The notes below the pieces were generated by a model. The model had not been told where the DNA came from, did no database searches, and worked only from the letters and a program-made list of their open reading frames with translations. The position numbers and the translations under genes were made by a program. Shown piece by piece: positions 1 to 7,129 of a stretch of 10,200 nt of DNA. The DNA is from Pseudomonadota bacterium (GTDB taxonomy: Bacteria > Pseudomonadota > Gammaproteobacteria > Burkholderiales > Sulfuriferulaceae), in contig JAJYGL010000024.1 of NCBI GenBank assembly GCA_021790625.1, positions 1 through 10,200 on the forward strand. Reading direction: 5' to 3'. The stretch's first letter is position 1, and every line of letters starts with the position of its first letter.

Positions 1-28
1 AAGACCGGTGACTCATTGCTCGAACCAT

Positions 29-57
29 TTCACACGCAAATAAAAACAGATTACAAT
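29..57 (+). promoter_or_regulatory. sigma70-type promoter for the 111-aa/GGDEF-EAL unit
   Basis: TTCACA at 29-34 and TACAAT at 52-57 each match the -35 and -10 consensus at five of six positions and are separated by exactly 17 bases. The expected transcript start is near 64, giving a leader of about 28 bases before the ATG at 92. The call rests on sequence match only. A Fur-box-like 7-1-7 pattern overlaps the -10 (see findings). Confidence 0.6.
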
Positions 58-91
58 CGTTCTCATATAACATGCGGACAGTGGGAGCATC

Positions 92-427
92 ATGAAACCG
101 TTACAGCAGCACCGTCTGCACGCCAGAATCAAGGAGTTTCTACTGCCTCCCGTCGATGACGGTTTGGTGTTGGGTTTGCGTTCGCCAATCGGGCATGTTG
201 CGGTCGGAAAAGCGTTGAGCTTATTATCCTCGACATCTTACGAACACCTGATCATACAGGATGACGTCATCAGCGATGTACTCATCCGCAGCGCCATCTT
301 GCGTAAAATCAAACCGGACATCATCATCGACTTCATTATACGCAACATCAAACCATTAATGGGCGATGACGAAATCTTGCACCTGCAACTGGATATCGAA
401 ATACTGTTGGATGACGAATCACGATGA
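92..427 (+). CDS. hypothetical protein, 111 aa, partner of the downstream GGDEF-EAL gene
   Basis: I do not recognise this protein. It starts at ATG 92, preceded by GGGAG at 83-87 (4-base spacing) and a good promoter at 29-57. It has no signal peptide and no membrane segment. The N-terminus is basic (residues 1-15). The middle (about 45-90) alternates Ile/Val/Leu with Asp and reads as mixed alpha/beta. The last 20 residues are strongly acidic. The stop overlaps the next start as ATGA at 424-427, so translation of the cyclic-di-GMP enzyme is probably coupled to it. The strict coupling suggests a regulatory or accessory partner of that enzyme, but this is inference from position only. The coding call is supported by the promoter, the ribosome binding site, the overlap and the soluble, protein-like composition. 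Confidence 0.8.
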   Translation: MKPLQQHRLHARIKEFLLPPVDDGLVLGLRSPIGHVAVGKALSLLSSTSYEHLIIQDDVISDVLIRSAILRKIKPDIIIDFIIRNIKPLMGDDEILHLQLDIEILLDDESR

Positions 428-2529
428 CCAGTATCGCACGCGTTATTGACTGTCTGTGCCTGCAAGTTTTGCGTGTCGAATCGATGCAACGCGTACATGA
501 TGTCACCAGACCGCCTGATGACAAAAAATGGGAAGCGTTTGCAGTATTCGATGAAGGCGGCAACTTCATGGAAATCGTTACTGCCCGCGAAGCGGCACTA
601 TTTCCGAACCGGATTTTTGCCGACCTGATTACCCGTCGCCCTACTCCGTTTTTATCCAGCAAGGCCGGATTGCGCATGGCGCGCAAACGACTGAACGACG
701 AAAACAGGGATTTTCTGCCCGTAGCCGATGATGACAACCGCTATATCGGCGCCATTTCACGCGCTTCGCTATTCAATACGCTGCTGGCACAGGAACGCCG
801 CCTGTTTTGCGAACGCAACCGCTTCATCAAAGAACTGGAAACCAAACTGGCCGAACACCACATCGCCCAACTGGTGTTTGACAGCACATCGGAAGGCGTC
901 ATCGTCGCTGATGCCAACACCATCATTCAGCGCGTCAACCCGGCGTTTTGCCGCACCACCGGTTTCAGCGCAGAAGAAGCCATCGGCAAAACCCCGCGTA
1001 TCCTGTCGTCAGGTCAACAGAGTCGCAGCTTCTACGCCGACATGTGGCGCAGCCTGCTCACCACCAATACTTGGCAAGGCGAAATCTGGAACCGGCGCAA
1101 AAGCGGCGAAGTCTACCCGGAGTGGCTGACCATCAACTGCGTGCGCAACGAACAAAACGAAATCCGCCAGTTCGTCGCTGTGTTTTCCGATATATCCTCC
1201 CACCACCACCTGCGTGAAAGCCTGCACCAACTTGCCTACTTCGACACGCTGACCAGCCTGCCCAACCGGATGCTGTTTCAGGACAGACTGCAACAGGCCA
1301 TCGCACACAGTGAACGTCAACATACCCCTTTCGCCTTATTGTTCATCGATATCGACAACTTCAAACAAATCAATGACGCACTGGGGCACAGTTTTGGCGA
1401 CAACGTGCTGGCCGAACTGGGGCACCGCCTGCAAAGTGCCTGTCGCCAAACCGATAGCGCCGCGCGCTTGGGGGGCGACGAATTCGCTATTCTGCTACTC
1501 GATCAACTCGACGAAAACGCACTGGCGAAGACTGTCGATGATATTCTGCACAAACTGTGCGGACATATATCCATTTCCGGACAAGAAATCTACGTTACCT
1601 GCAGCATTGGCGTCGCGGTCTACCCGCAGGATGCTGCCACGGCAGAAATCCTGCTGCGCAACGCCGATACGGCCATGTACCGCGCCAAAATAGAAGGGCG
1701 CGAACGCAGCAGCTACTACAAACCGGAAATGAGCCAGCGCATTTATGAACATCTGGTCATCGAAAACACCTTGCGACACGCACTGGAACACAAAGACTTC
1801 CACGTTGTCTGGCACCCACAAATTGATCTTGCCAGCGGAAAGATTGTCGGTGCTGAAGTCCTGTTGCGCTGTGAATGTGGTACCGATACACCAATTTCTC
1901 CCGCCGTATTCATCCCCATCGCAGAAAAAAGCGGCCTGATTTCCAGTCTGGGAGACTGGGTATTGGAAACTGTCAACAAAAAAATACCTGACTTGTTCAG
2001 CGGACTGCAACAACCTTTTCGTATCGCCATCAACCTGTCCATGCTGCAACTGAACGACGTTACCCTGAGACGGGTGCTGGCGCTGGCCCAGTCTCTGCAA
2101 CAACACCATCTGACACTGGAAATAGAGCTCACCGAAAGCGCGCTCATGCAAACCGCATCCGGATACGAACATGACCTGCAACACCTGCGCAATCAGGGCG
2201 TCGACATTGCCGTGGACGATTTTGGCACTGGTTATTCCAACCTTGCCCGTTTGATTGAACTACCCATCAGCCGACTGAAAATCGATCAATCCCTGTTGTA
2301 TGACCTGCGTGAACAATCCGGCCAATATCAAATCATCAGCGCCATTATTGCCATGGGGCATGCCCTCAAACTAAAAATCCTGGCGGAAGGCGTTGAAACC
2401 ACAAACCAGGCTGATATCCTGACCCGCCTCAACTGCGACGAAGCGCAAGGATTTCTATATCACCGTCCTCTGCAGACCGATGTATTTGCACAATTGCTGC
2501 GCGATAACAAAATATTACCGTCCGAATAA
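424..2529 (+). CDS. CBS-PAS-GGDEF-EAL cyclic-di-GMP turnover protein (diguanylate cyclase/phosphodiesterase)
   Basis: This 701-residue protein should make and/or degrade the second messenger cyclic di-GMP. Domains in order: a CBS-like pair at about 39-130, a short helical linker at 130-148, a PAS sensor at about 150-262, GGDEF at about 273-435, and EAL at about 445-695. The cyclase motif GGDEF is intact at 350-354. An RxxD inhibitory site (Arg341 to Asp344) lies the canonical five residues before it, so product inhibition is likely. In the EAL domain the signature reads EVL (478-480), keeping the metal-binding Glu. The other catalytic blocks are present: INLS, ELTES, DDFGTGYSN (598-606), LKID, AEGVET and QGF. 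Both activities are therefore possible. No transmembrane segment is visible, so it should be cytoplasmic and sense small ligands through CBS/PAS. The start at 424 overlaps the previous stop (ATGA). The N-terminal CBS assignment is weaker than the other domains. Confidence 0.95.
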   Translation: MTSIARVIDCLCLQVLRVESMQRVHDVTRPPDDKKWEAFAVFDEGGNFMEIVTAREAALFPNRIFADLITRRPTPFLSSKAGLRMARKRLNDENRDFLPVADDDNRYIGAISRASLFNTLLAQERRLFCERNRFIKELETKLAEHHIAQLVFDSTSEGVIVADANTIIQRVNPAFCRTTGFSAEEAIGKTPRILSSGQQSRSFYADMWRSLLTTNTWQGEIWNRRKSGEVYPEWLTINCVRNEQNEIRQFVAVFSDISSHHHLRESLHQLAYFDTLTSLPNRMLFQDRLQQAIAHSERQHTPFALLFIDIDNFKQINDALGHSFGDNVLAELGHRLQSACRQTDSAARLGGDEFAILLLDQLDENALAKTVDDILHKLCGHISISGQEIYVTCSIGVAVYPQDAATAEILLRNADTAMYRAKIEGRERSSYYKPEMSQRIYEHLVIENTLRHALEHKDFHVVWHPQIDLASGKIVGAEVLLRCECGTDTPISPAVFIPIAEKSGLISSLGDWVLETVNKKIPDLFSGLQQPFRIAINLSMLQLNDVTLRRVLALAQSLQQHHLTLEIELTESALMQTASGYEHDLQHLRNQGVDIAVDDFGTGYSNLARLIELPISRLKIDQSLLYDLREQSGQYQIISAIIAMGHALKLKILAEGVETTNQADILTRLNCDEAQGFLYHRPLQTDVFAQLLRDNKILPSE

Positions 2530-2533
2530 TGTA

Positions 2534-2550
2534 CCGGGTTCCGGGTTCCG
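2534..2550 (+). repeat. 7-bp tandem duplication after the GGDEF-EAL stop
   Basis: CCGGGTT occurs twice in tandem (2534-2540 and 2541-2547) and is followed by a partial third CCG. It lies just after the TAA at 2527-2529. No hairpin with a T-run follows, so it is not a terminator. It is one of five short tandem duplications in the window. Confidence 0.6.
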
Positions 2551-2573
2551 ATTATCGCCATCACGACAATCCT

Positions 2574-2601
2574 TTTACCTCGCCAGATTTTGCCCTATAA
2601 T
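2574..2601 (+). promoter_or_regulatory. predicted promoter for the ABC ATPase-tsaE-amiC-mutL run
   Basis: A perfect TATAAT stands at 2596-2601. TTTACC at 2574-2579 matches the -35 consensus at four of six positions with a 16-base spacer. A transcript would start near 2608, leaving a leader of about 73 bases that contains the 13-bp tandem repeat. No terminator is visible between the GGDEF-EAL stop and this point, so read-through from upstream is also possible. Confidence 0.5.
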
Positions 2602-2647
2602 CCAGCAGTGGCATTCAGCCGCCAGACCAACCCTCTCTCGCCCCACA

Positions 2648-2680
2648 TCAGACACCACAATCAGACACCACAACCAGACA
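2648..2680 (+). repeat. 13-bp tandem repeat immediately upstream of the ABC ATPase start
   Basis: The 13-base unit TCAGACACCACAA occurs at 2648-2660 and again at 2661-2673. A partial third copy (CCAGACA, 2674-2680) abuts the ATG at 2681. The repeat fills the place where a Shine-Dalgarno sequence would sit, and it contains no purine-rich GGAG-like core. Confidence 0.75.
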
Positions 2681-3346
2681 ATGAATGCACCGATTTTTGA
2701 ACTTGCCGATGTCTGCAAAAGCTACCCCATCCACCATGGGCGCGACCAACGACCCATTCTCAAAAATATCAACCTGCGTGTCAACGAAGGGGAACGCTGG
2801 GGCATCCTCGGCCGCAACGGTGCGGGAAAATCCACGCTGATCCGGCTTATCAGTGGCGCTGAATACCCGCACAGCGGCACCATCACCCGTCACCGTTCCA
2901 TTTCCTGGCCGCTGGCCTTCGGTGGCGCTTTTCAGGGCAGCCTGACCGGTCGTGACAATGTGCGTCTGATTTGTCGCGTCTACAATATTGATTTTGTCAA
3001 TTGCATCGCCTTCGTGGATGAATTTGCTGAACTGGGCGCTTACCTGTACGAACCTGTCAAAAGCTACTCCTCCGGCATGGCGGCACGGCTCGCCTTTGCC
3101 ATCTCCATGTCAGTCGAGTTTGACTGCTTCCTGATAGACGAAGCCATGTCCGTCGGAGACCACCGCTTTCATCAAAAATGCAACACCGAATTATTTGAAA
3201 AACGCCACGACCGCGCCATGATCATCGTCGCCCACCAAATGGACCTCATCCGCGAGCACTGCGACCATGCCGCCATTCTGGAAAACGGCGAGCTCAGTAT
3301 CTGCGACAATGTGCAGGAAGCCATTGAACGTTATGGCGCGCTATAA
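2681..3346 (+). CDS. ABC transporter ATP-binding protein, capsule-export (KpsT/CtrD/BexA) type
   Basis: This 221-residue ATPase would power export of a polysaccharide or similar envelope polymer across the inner membrane with a partner permease. Visible motifs are Walker A GRNGAGKST (44-52), Q-loop Gln85, the signature around SSGMAARL (130-137), Walker B ending in Asp153-Glu154, and His185 of the H-loop. The stretch SWPLAFGGAFQGSLTG (75-90) and the Asp-Glu...VGD-RF block (153-163) are characteristic of the KpsT/CtrD/BexA subfamily, and the length matches it. The frame is open further upstream to 2480, but homology begins at ATG 2681, so I chose that start even though it lacks a Shine-Dalgarno sequence. 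No KpsM-like permease or other export gene is in the window. The stop overlaps the tsaE start by one base (TAATG), which implies coupling. Wzt-type O-antigen ATPases are less likely because their long C-terminal domain is absent. Confidence 0.88.
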   Translation: MNAPIFELADVCKSYPIHHGRDQRPILKNINLRVNEGERWGILGRNGAGKSTLIRLISGAEYPHSGTITRHRSISWPLAFGGAFQGSLTGRDNVRLICRVYNIDFVNCIAFVDEFAELGAYLYEPVKSYSSGMAARLAFAISMSVEFDCFLIDEAMSVGDHRFHQKCNTELFEKRHDRAMIIVAHQMDLIREHCDHAAILENGELSICDNVQEAIERYGAL

Positions 3347-3801
3347 TGCCAGACTATCCGCTTACCGATGAATCTGCCACACTCAATTTTGGCGCGCAAT
3401 TATCGTCCGTGCTACACGCCGGCCTTATCATTTATCTACATGGCGAGCTTGGTGCCGGCAAAACCACACTGGTACGAGGCATTTTGCGTGGCCTTGGTTA
3501 TACCGACAAGGTAAAAAGCCCTACCTATACATTGGTGGAAGTGTATAATACCGTTAACTTTCCGCTCTATCATTTTGATTTGTATCGTTTCAAAAACCCA
3601 ATGGAGTGGGAAGAAAGCGGATTTTCCGAACATTGCAATGCCCACAGTCTATGTTTGATTGAATGGCCAGAACAAGCACTACCCTTATTGCCACCGCCCG
3701 ATTTGCGCATTCAACTCACCGAGCAGCGGGAAGGCCGGCTCCTGCGATTGACAGGCGAAAGCCGTCAAGGGAAAGACTTGTCACGCTTACTCGCCTGCTG
3801 A
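3346..3801 (+). CDS. tsaE: tRNA threonylcarbamoyladenosine biosynthesis ATPase TsaE
   Basis: TsaE is the ATPase that works with TsaB and TsaD to install t6A at position 37 of ANN-decoding tRNAs. This 151-residue protein has the P-loop GELGAGKTT (33-41), the SPTYTLVE block (58-65), HFDLYR (76-81) and LIEWPE (104-109), all diagnostic of the family. Length is normal. The start at 3346 is fixed by the TAATG overlap with the ABC ATPase gene. The 3' end overlaps the amidase reading frame. Bases about 3480-3600 look more A+T-rich than the genes on either side. A position directly before an amiC-type amidase and mutL is the usual proteobacterial order. The upstream capsule-type ATPase is the unusual neighbour. 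Confidence 0.96.
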   Translation: MPDYPLTDESATLNFGAQLSSVLHAGLIIYLHGELGAGKTTLVRGILRGLGYTDKVKSPTYTLVEVYNTVNFPLYHFDLYRFKNPMEWEESGFSEHCNAHSLCLIEWPEQALPLLPPPDLRIQLTEQREGRLLRLTGESRQGKDLSRLLAC

Positions 3802-5174
3802 CGCTGTTTTTCGCCATTCTGCTCTTGGGTTTTTCAATAGACGGACTGGCCGACAACACCCTGCGTGACGTGCGTTACTGGCCATCACTCGATTACAGTC
3901 GCATCACGTTCGAATCCGCAGATACCATGCATTATCACCTGTTCGCGCTCGATCACCCCAAGCGTCTGGTACTTGACCTCGATAACGTGAACGCCACACC
4001 CGCACTGCAAAAACTCTGTGACAAAGTCAATGCCAACAGCGACCCCTGGATCGCCCGCTTGCGTTACGCTCCCAACCGACCGGGCGTGTTACGGCTGGTG
4101 ATGGAACTGCGCGATGACGCGACGCCGACTGCGTTCAACTTGGCGCCTGTCGGCAATTATGCGCATCGACTGGTCATCGACATTTATCCGGGTAAAGCCG
4201 CAGCCAACGCCAATGCCGCTCAACCCAATGCCGCTCAACCCGCCACTCAACCAGCCGCAACCAATAATTTATCTGCTGCCGCAGCAGCAGATAAGCCTCA
4301 AATCCAACAGTCTCCCGATACAGCAGATGTCATGCCAAGCCCGAAAACAACGGACAACGCCAATGATGCGAGTATAGACACCCACATCAACGCACCAGAC
4401 AGCGCAACAGGCAGCGCTCCTGCCGACGACACGCCGCTAGGCAATTTCACCATCACACGCCCGGTCATTATCGCTATCGATCCCGGACACGGCGGCGAGG
4501 ATCCGGGCGCTCATGGCGAAGGAGGAACGCTGGAAAAAAACGTCACGTTGGCCATTGCCCGTCGCGTGGTTGCCAAACTCAACCGTATTCATAATGTTCA
4601 AGCAAAGCTAACGCGCGATGGAGATTACTTTATTCCGCTGGCAGAGCGTGTCAACAAGGCACGCCGTATGAATGCAGACCTGTTTGTATCCATCCACGCC
4701 GATGCGTATGTCACGCCGGACGCGCGCGGTTCAAGTGTATTCACCTTGTCCGAACACGGCGCCTCCAGCGCTGCCGCACGCTGGCTGGCCAAATCCGAAA
4801 ACGAAGCCGATCTGGTCGGCGGCATCAATGTCCACACCAACGACCGCGATCTGGCCAAAACCTTGATCGACCTGTCGCAAACGGCCACCAACAACGACAG
4901 CCACCGCATTGCCCACGATGTGTTGTCACAACTGTCCAAAGTCAACCATCTACACAGGGGTTTCGTCGAACAGGCCGGTTTTGCCGTACTCAAAGCACCA
5001 GATATTCCCTCGATTCTGGTAGAAACCGCGTTTATTTCCAACCCACAGGAAGAACGGCACCTGAATGACCCCGACTATCAGGATAAGACGGCCAGTGCGA
5101 TTGCACACGGAATCGAACAATACTTTTCCAGCAATCCGGCCACCCTGCGAGGAAAACTGGCCAAACGCCAGTAA
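3663..5174 (+). CDS. amiC: N-acetylmuramoyl-L-alanine amidase (AmiC type, AMIN + Amidase_3)
   Basis: This periplasmic zinc amidase cuts the bond between muramic acid and the peptide stem of murein, mainly for daughter-cell separation. From ATG 3663 it has 503 residues: an Arg-rich stretch (1-44), a hydrophobic signal core (45-59) with likely cleavage after Ala63, an AMIN septal-targeting domain (about 66-173), an Ala/Asn/Gln/Pro-rich linker (about 175-262), and Amidase_3 (about 267-490). Zinc ligands His276 (DPGHGG), Glu291 and His345 (SIHAD) and the catalytic Glu454 (VETAF) are present. The insert between His345 and Glu454 is long, as in enzymes with an autoinhibitory helix released by an EnvC/NlpD-type activator. 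The start is uncertain. ATG 3663 is the only standard start before the signal core, but it overlaps tsaE by 139 bases and has no Shine-Dalgarno, while a good one at 3767-3772 faces a GTC codon at 3780. An Arg-Arg pair (31-32) precedes the signal core but does not fit the Tat consensus well. Confidence 0.93.
   Translation: MARTSTTLIATARFAHSTHRAAGRPAPAIDRRKPSRERLVTLTRLLTLFFAILLLGFSIDGLADNTLRDVRYWPSLDYSRITFESADTMHYHLFALDHPKRLVLDLDNVNATPALQKLCDKVNANSDPWIARLRYAPNRPGVLRLVMELRDDATPTAFNLAPVGNYAHRLVIDIYPGKAAANANAAQPNAAQPATQPAATNNLSAAAAADKPQIQQSPDTADVMPSPKTTDNANDASIDTHINAPDSATGSAPADDTPLGNFTITRPVIIAIDPGHGGEDPGAHGEGGTLEKNVTLAIARRVVAKLNRIHNVQAKLTRDGDYFIPLAERVNKARRMNADLFVSIHADAYVTPDARGSSVFTLSEHGASSAAARWLAKSENEADLVGGINVHTNDRDLAKTLIDLSQTATNNDSHRIAHDVLSQLSKVNHLHRGFVEQAGFAVLKAPDIPSILVETAFISNPQEERHLNDPDYQDKTASAIAHGIEQYFSSNPATLRGKLAKRQ
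3767..3772 (+). promoter_or_regulatory. Shine-Dalgarno-like AAGGGA inside tsaE, facing amiC
   Basis: AAGGGA lies 7 bases before codon 3780 in the amidase frame, which would give a typical short signal peptide if used as a start. That codon is GTC, not ATG, GTG or TTG. The site is therefore either coincidental, linked to a rare start, or a sign of a base change at 3782. Confidence 0.3.
4212..4241 (+). repeat. 15-bp in-frame tandem duplication in the amiC linker
   Basis: The 15-base unit AATGCCGCTCAACCC is present twice in tandem (4212-4226, 4227-4241). It encodes the pentapeptide NAAQP twice, followed by a degenerate ATQP. It lies in the flexible linker between the AMIN and amidase domains, where length changes should be tolerated. 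Confidence 0.8.
4269..4294 (+). repeat. perfect 11-bp inverted repeat (hairpin) inside amiC
   Basis: TTATCTGCTGC (4269-4279) and its exact reverse complement (4284-4294) are separated by four bases. The hairpin lies in the Ala/Gln-rich linker codons and is not followed by a T-run on either strand, so it is not a standard terminator. CAG/GCC-rich Ala codons explain part but not all of the symmetry. Confidence 0.6.
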
Positions 5175-5206
5175 CTTGACTCCTGCCCAACCGAAAAACA
5201 CATATC

Positions 5207-7009
5207 ATGCCAGAAATTTTGCCACTGCCTGATTTGCTGATCAGCCAGATTGCAGCAGGGGAAGTCATCGAACGACCTGCTGCCGCGCTCAAAGAGCTGC
5301 TGGAAAACAGTCTGGATGCCGGAGCACAAAGTATTCAGGTGCATCTGGAAGACGGTGGCATGCAAAGCCTGCGCGTCAGCGATGATGGCTGCGGCATCGC
5401 TGCGTCACAATTACCACTCGCGCTGTTACGCCACGCCACCAGCAAAATTGCGACTCTGGATGATTTACAGCAAGTCACCAGCTTCGGGTTTCGCGGTGAA
5501 GCGCTTGCCAGCATGGCTGCCGTGGCAAAAATCCGCTTGATCAGCCGTCCGGCAGAAGCAGAACATGCCAGCGAGATCACAGCCGAAGGCGGAATACTCG
5601 GCACCCCGATGCCCTGCGCCGGCAATCCCGGCACGACGATCACCATCAGCGACTTATTCTTCAATACGCCAGCACGACGCAAATTTCTCAAAACCCCCGG
5701 CACCGAATACGGTCATTGCGAGACCGCGTTCATCCGCATGGCGCTGGCGCGCCCGGACATCGCCTGTTCGCTCACCCACAATCACCGGCAACAGTATCAG
5801 CTAAAACCACAATCGATTAGCGAACGAATTACCAGCCTGCTTGGCGATGCCTTTAGCGATGCGGCCGTGACACTGGATGTCACTACCGGTTCATTGCGCT
5901 TGTCCGGCAAAATATTACGGCCAACCGCCTCCGCACGTGACACGCAACACCTGTTCGTCAACGGCCGCTTTGTGCGCGACAAACTGCTCGCTCATGCCTT
6001 GCGTCAGGCATATCAAGACGTCCTGCACCATAACCAGCAACCCGCCTGGTGCCTGTTTCTGGAACTGGACGCCCGCGAGGTCGATGTCAATGTTCACCCG
6101 GCCAAAACCGAGGTACGCTTTCACAACAGTCGTGCCATTCACCAGTTCGTTTACCATAGCGTCCATCGTGCATTATCGACACCACTTACTGCCACTTCCG
6201 CAGAACCGGACACCGCACCCACCGTGCCGGAAAACTGGCCATTGACCATGCCGTCCGCAACACGGCCGCCCGCAACACAAAAACCCTTTTTCAGCCATTC
6301 AGCCCAACAAGGCTTCACTGGCTGGATTGCCGAACCCGCTGTACACTACCCTGCAAACCAACGCTCCATATCTGCCACCCTACCGGGCAACACAAACAAC
6401 ACCAGCAATCCGGAATACGCCCCGGAGCATCCGCTGGGATACGCACTGGCACAATTACATGGCACTTACATTCTGGCACAAAACGAAACCGGACTGATTG
6501 TGGTCGATATGCACGCCGCACACGAACGTATCCTGTACGAACGGCTGAAAACCGCGATGATCCAACAAAAAATGGCCAGCCAGCAACTTCTGGTTCCCCT
6601 GACATTCGATGTCGACAACGCCACCGTTGCCACCGCCATCGAACAAAATGAATCACTGCGCTCCTTTGGACTTGACATCACACAAGTCGCGCCAAACACG
6701 CTGGCCATACGCGCCTTGCCACAGTTGCTGCAGCAGACCAACCCGATACCGCTCGCGCGCGCCGTTCTCAAGGAACTGGCAGAAACCGGCCATAGCAACC
6801 AACTGGAAGCGCAACGCAACCAGGTGCTCGCCACCATTGCCTGCCACGGAGCCATCCGCGCCAATCATACCTTGTCACTCGAAGACATGAATGCACTCCT
6901 GCGGGACATGGAACGCACCGAGCGCGCCAGCCAATGCAATCATGGACGCCCGACATGGATTGCCTTCGAAATGACAGCATTGGATCGCCTGTTCATGCGC
7001 GGCAAATAG
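5207..7009 (+). CDS. mutL: DNA mismatch repair protein MutL, endonuclease type
   Basis: MutL couples mismatch recognition by MutS to strand incision. The 600-residue protein has the GHKL ATPase N-terminal half: QIAAGEVIERP (14-24), the KELLENSLDAGA block (29-40, catalytic Glu30 and Asn34), DDGCGI, and TSFGFRGEAL. The transducer domain follows, with VNVHPAKTEVRF. A Pro/Thr/Ser-rich linker spans about 325-405. The C-terminal domain carries DMHAAHERILYE (434-445), matching the endonuclease motif DQHA-x2-E-x4-E with Met for Gln. ACHGAIRA (545-552), CNHGRP (577-582) and FMR (596-598) are also present. This MutL should nick DNA itself, unlike that of E. coli, which relies on MutH. It starts 32 bases after amiC with no clear Shine-Dalgarno and is probably in the same transcript. 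No miaA or hfq follows within the window. Confidence 0.97.
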   Translation: MPEILPLPDLLISQIAAGEVIERPAAALKELLENSLDAGAQSIQVHLEDGGMQSLRVSDDGCGIAASQLPLALLRHATSKIATLDDLQQVTSFGFRGEALASMAAVAKIRLISRPAEAEHASEITAEGGILGTPMPCAGNPGTTITISDLFFNTPARRKFLKTPGTEYGHCETAFIRMALARPDIACSLTHNHRQQYQLKPQSISERITSLLGDAFSDAAVTLDVTTGSLRLSGKILRPTASARDTQHLFVNGRFVRDKLLAHALRQAYQDVLHHNQQPAWCLFLELDAREVDVNVHPAKTEVRFHNSRAIHQFVYHSVHRALSTPLTATSAEPDTAPTVPENWPLTMPSATRPPATQKPFFSHSAQQGFTGWIAEPAVHYPANQRSISATLPGNTNNTSNPEYAPEHPLGYALAQLHGTYILAQNETGLIVVDMHAAHERILYERLKTAMIQQKMASQQLLVPLTFDVDNATVATAIEQNESLRSFGLDITQVAPNTLAIRALPQLLQQTNPIPLARAVLKELAETGHSNQLEAQRNQVLATIACHGAIRANHTLSLEDMNALLRDMERTERASQCNHGRPTWIAFEMTALDRLFMRGK

Positions 7010-7129
7010 CAGCAAAAAATAATACATCAGCAATGCACCCCAACATTGCCCGTCAGAGCAGCAAGGCAGCAAGGAAAGATGGTAAGCCTGGCCTGGTTTT
7101 TGCTTCAGTCAAGACAGGATGTAACCCTG
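7010..7129. other. intergenic region between convergent mutL and PLP enzyme gene
   Basis: This 120-base stretch holds no convincing gene. It has a 6-bp inverted repeat (GCAATG 7030-7035, CATTGC 7044-7049), an 8-bp tandem duplication GCAGCAAG (7058-7065, 7066-7073), and the left arm of a long hairpin (7111-7143). Read on the minus strand, the 7030-7049 stem is followed by a T-run at 7019-7014, but only after a 10-base gap, so it is at best a weak terminator for the minus-strand operon. Confidence 0.5.

Noticed and set aside
1495..2184. Long minus-strand open frame (229 codons) opposite the EAL domain
   Set aside because: It lies wholly inside a gene with complete, recognisable catalytic motifs. 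Its translation has no recognisable domain, and the compositional bias fits a reverse-frame shadow.
2480..2680. N-terminal extension of the ABC ATPase from an ATG at 2480
   Set aside because: It would begin inside the EAL gene and upstream of the TATAAT promoter. The 67 extra residues include repeat-encoded SDTT/RHHNQ sequence and no family homology, which starts at Met 2681.
3544..3549. Perfect TATAAT inside tsaE as an internal promoter for amiC
   Set aside because: No acceptable -35 hexamer lies at 16-18 bases, and the extended -10 TG is mis-spaced by one base. It is most likely chance in an A+T-rich coding stretch.
5176..5206. TTGACT before mutL as a promoter
   Set aside because: No good -10 hexamer lies at the right distance, and any transcript would start at or past the mutL ATG.
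7014..7049. Minus-strand terminator for the PLP enzyme operon
   Set aside because: A 6-bp stem and a run of six T residues exist, but they are separated by 10 bases and the loop is 8 bases. This is too weak to call.
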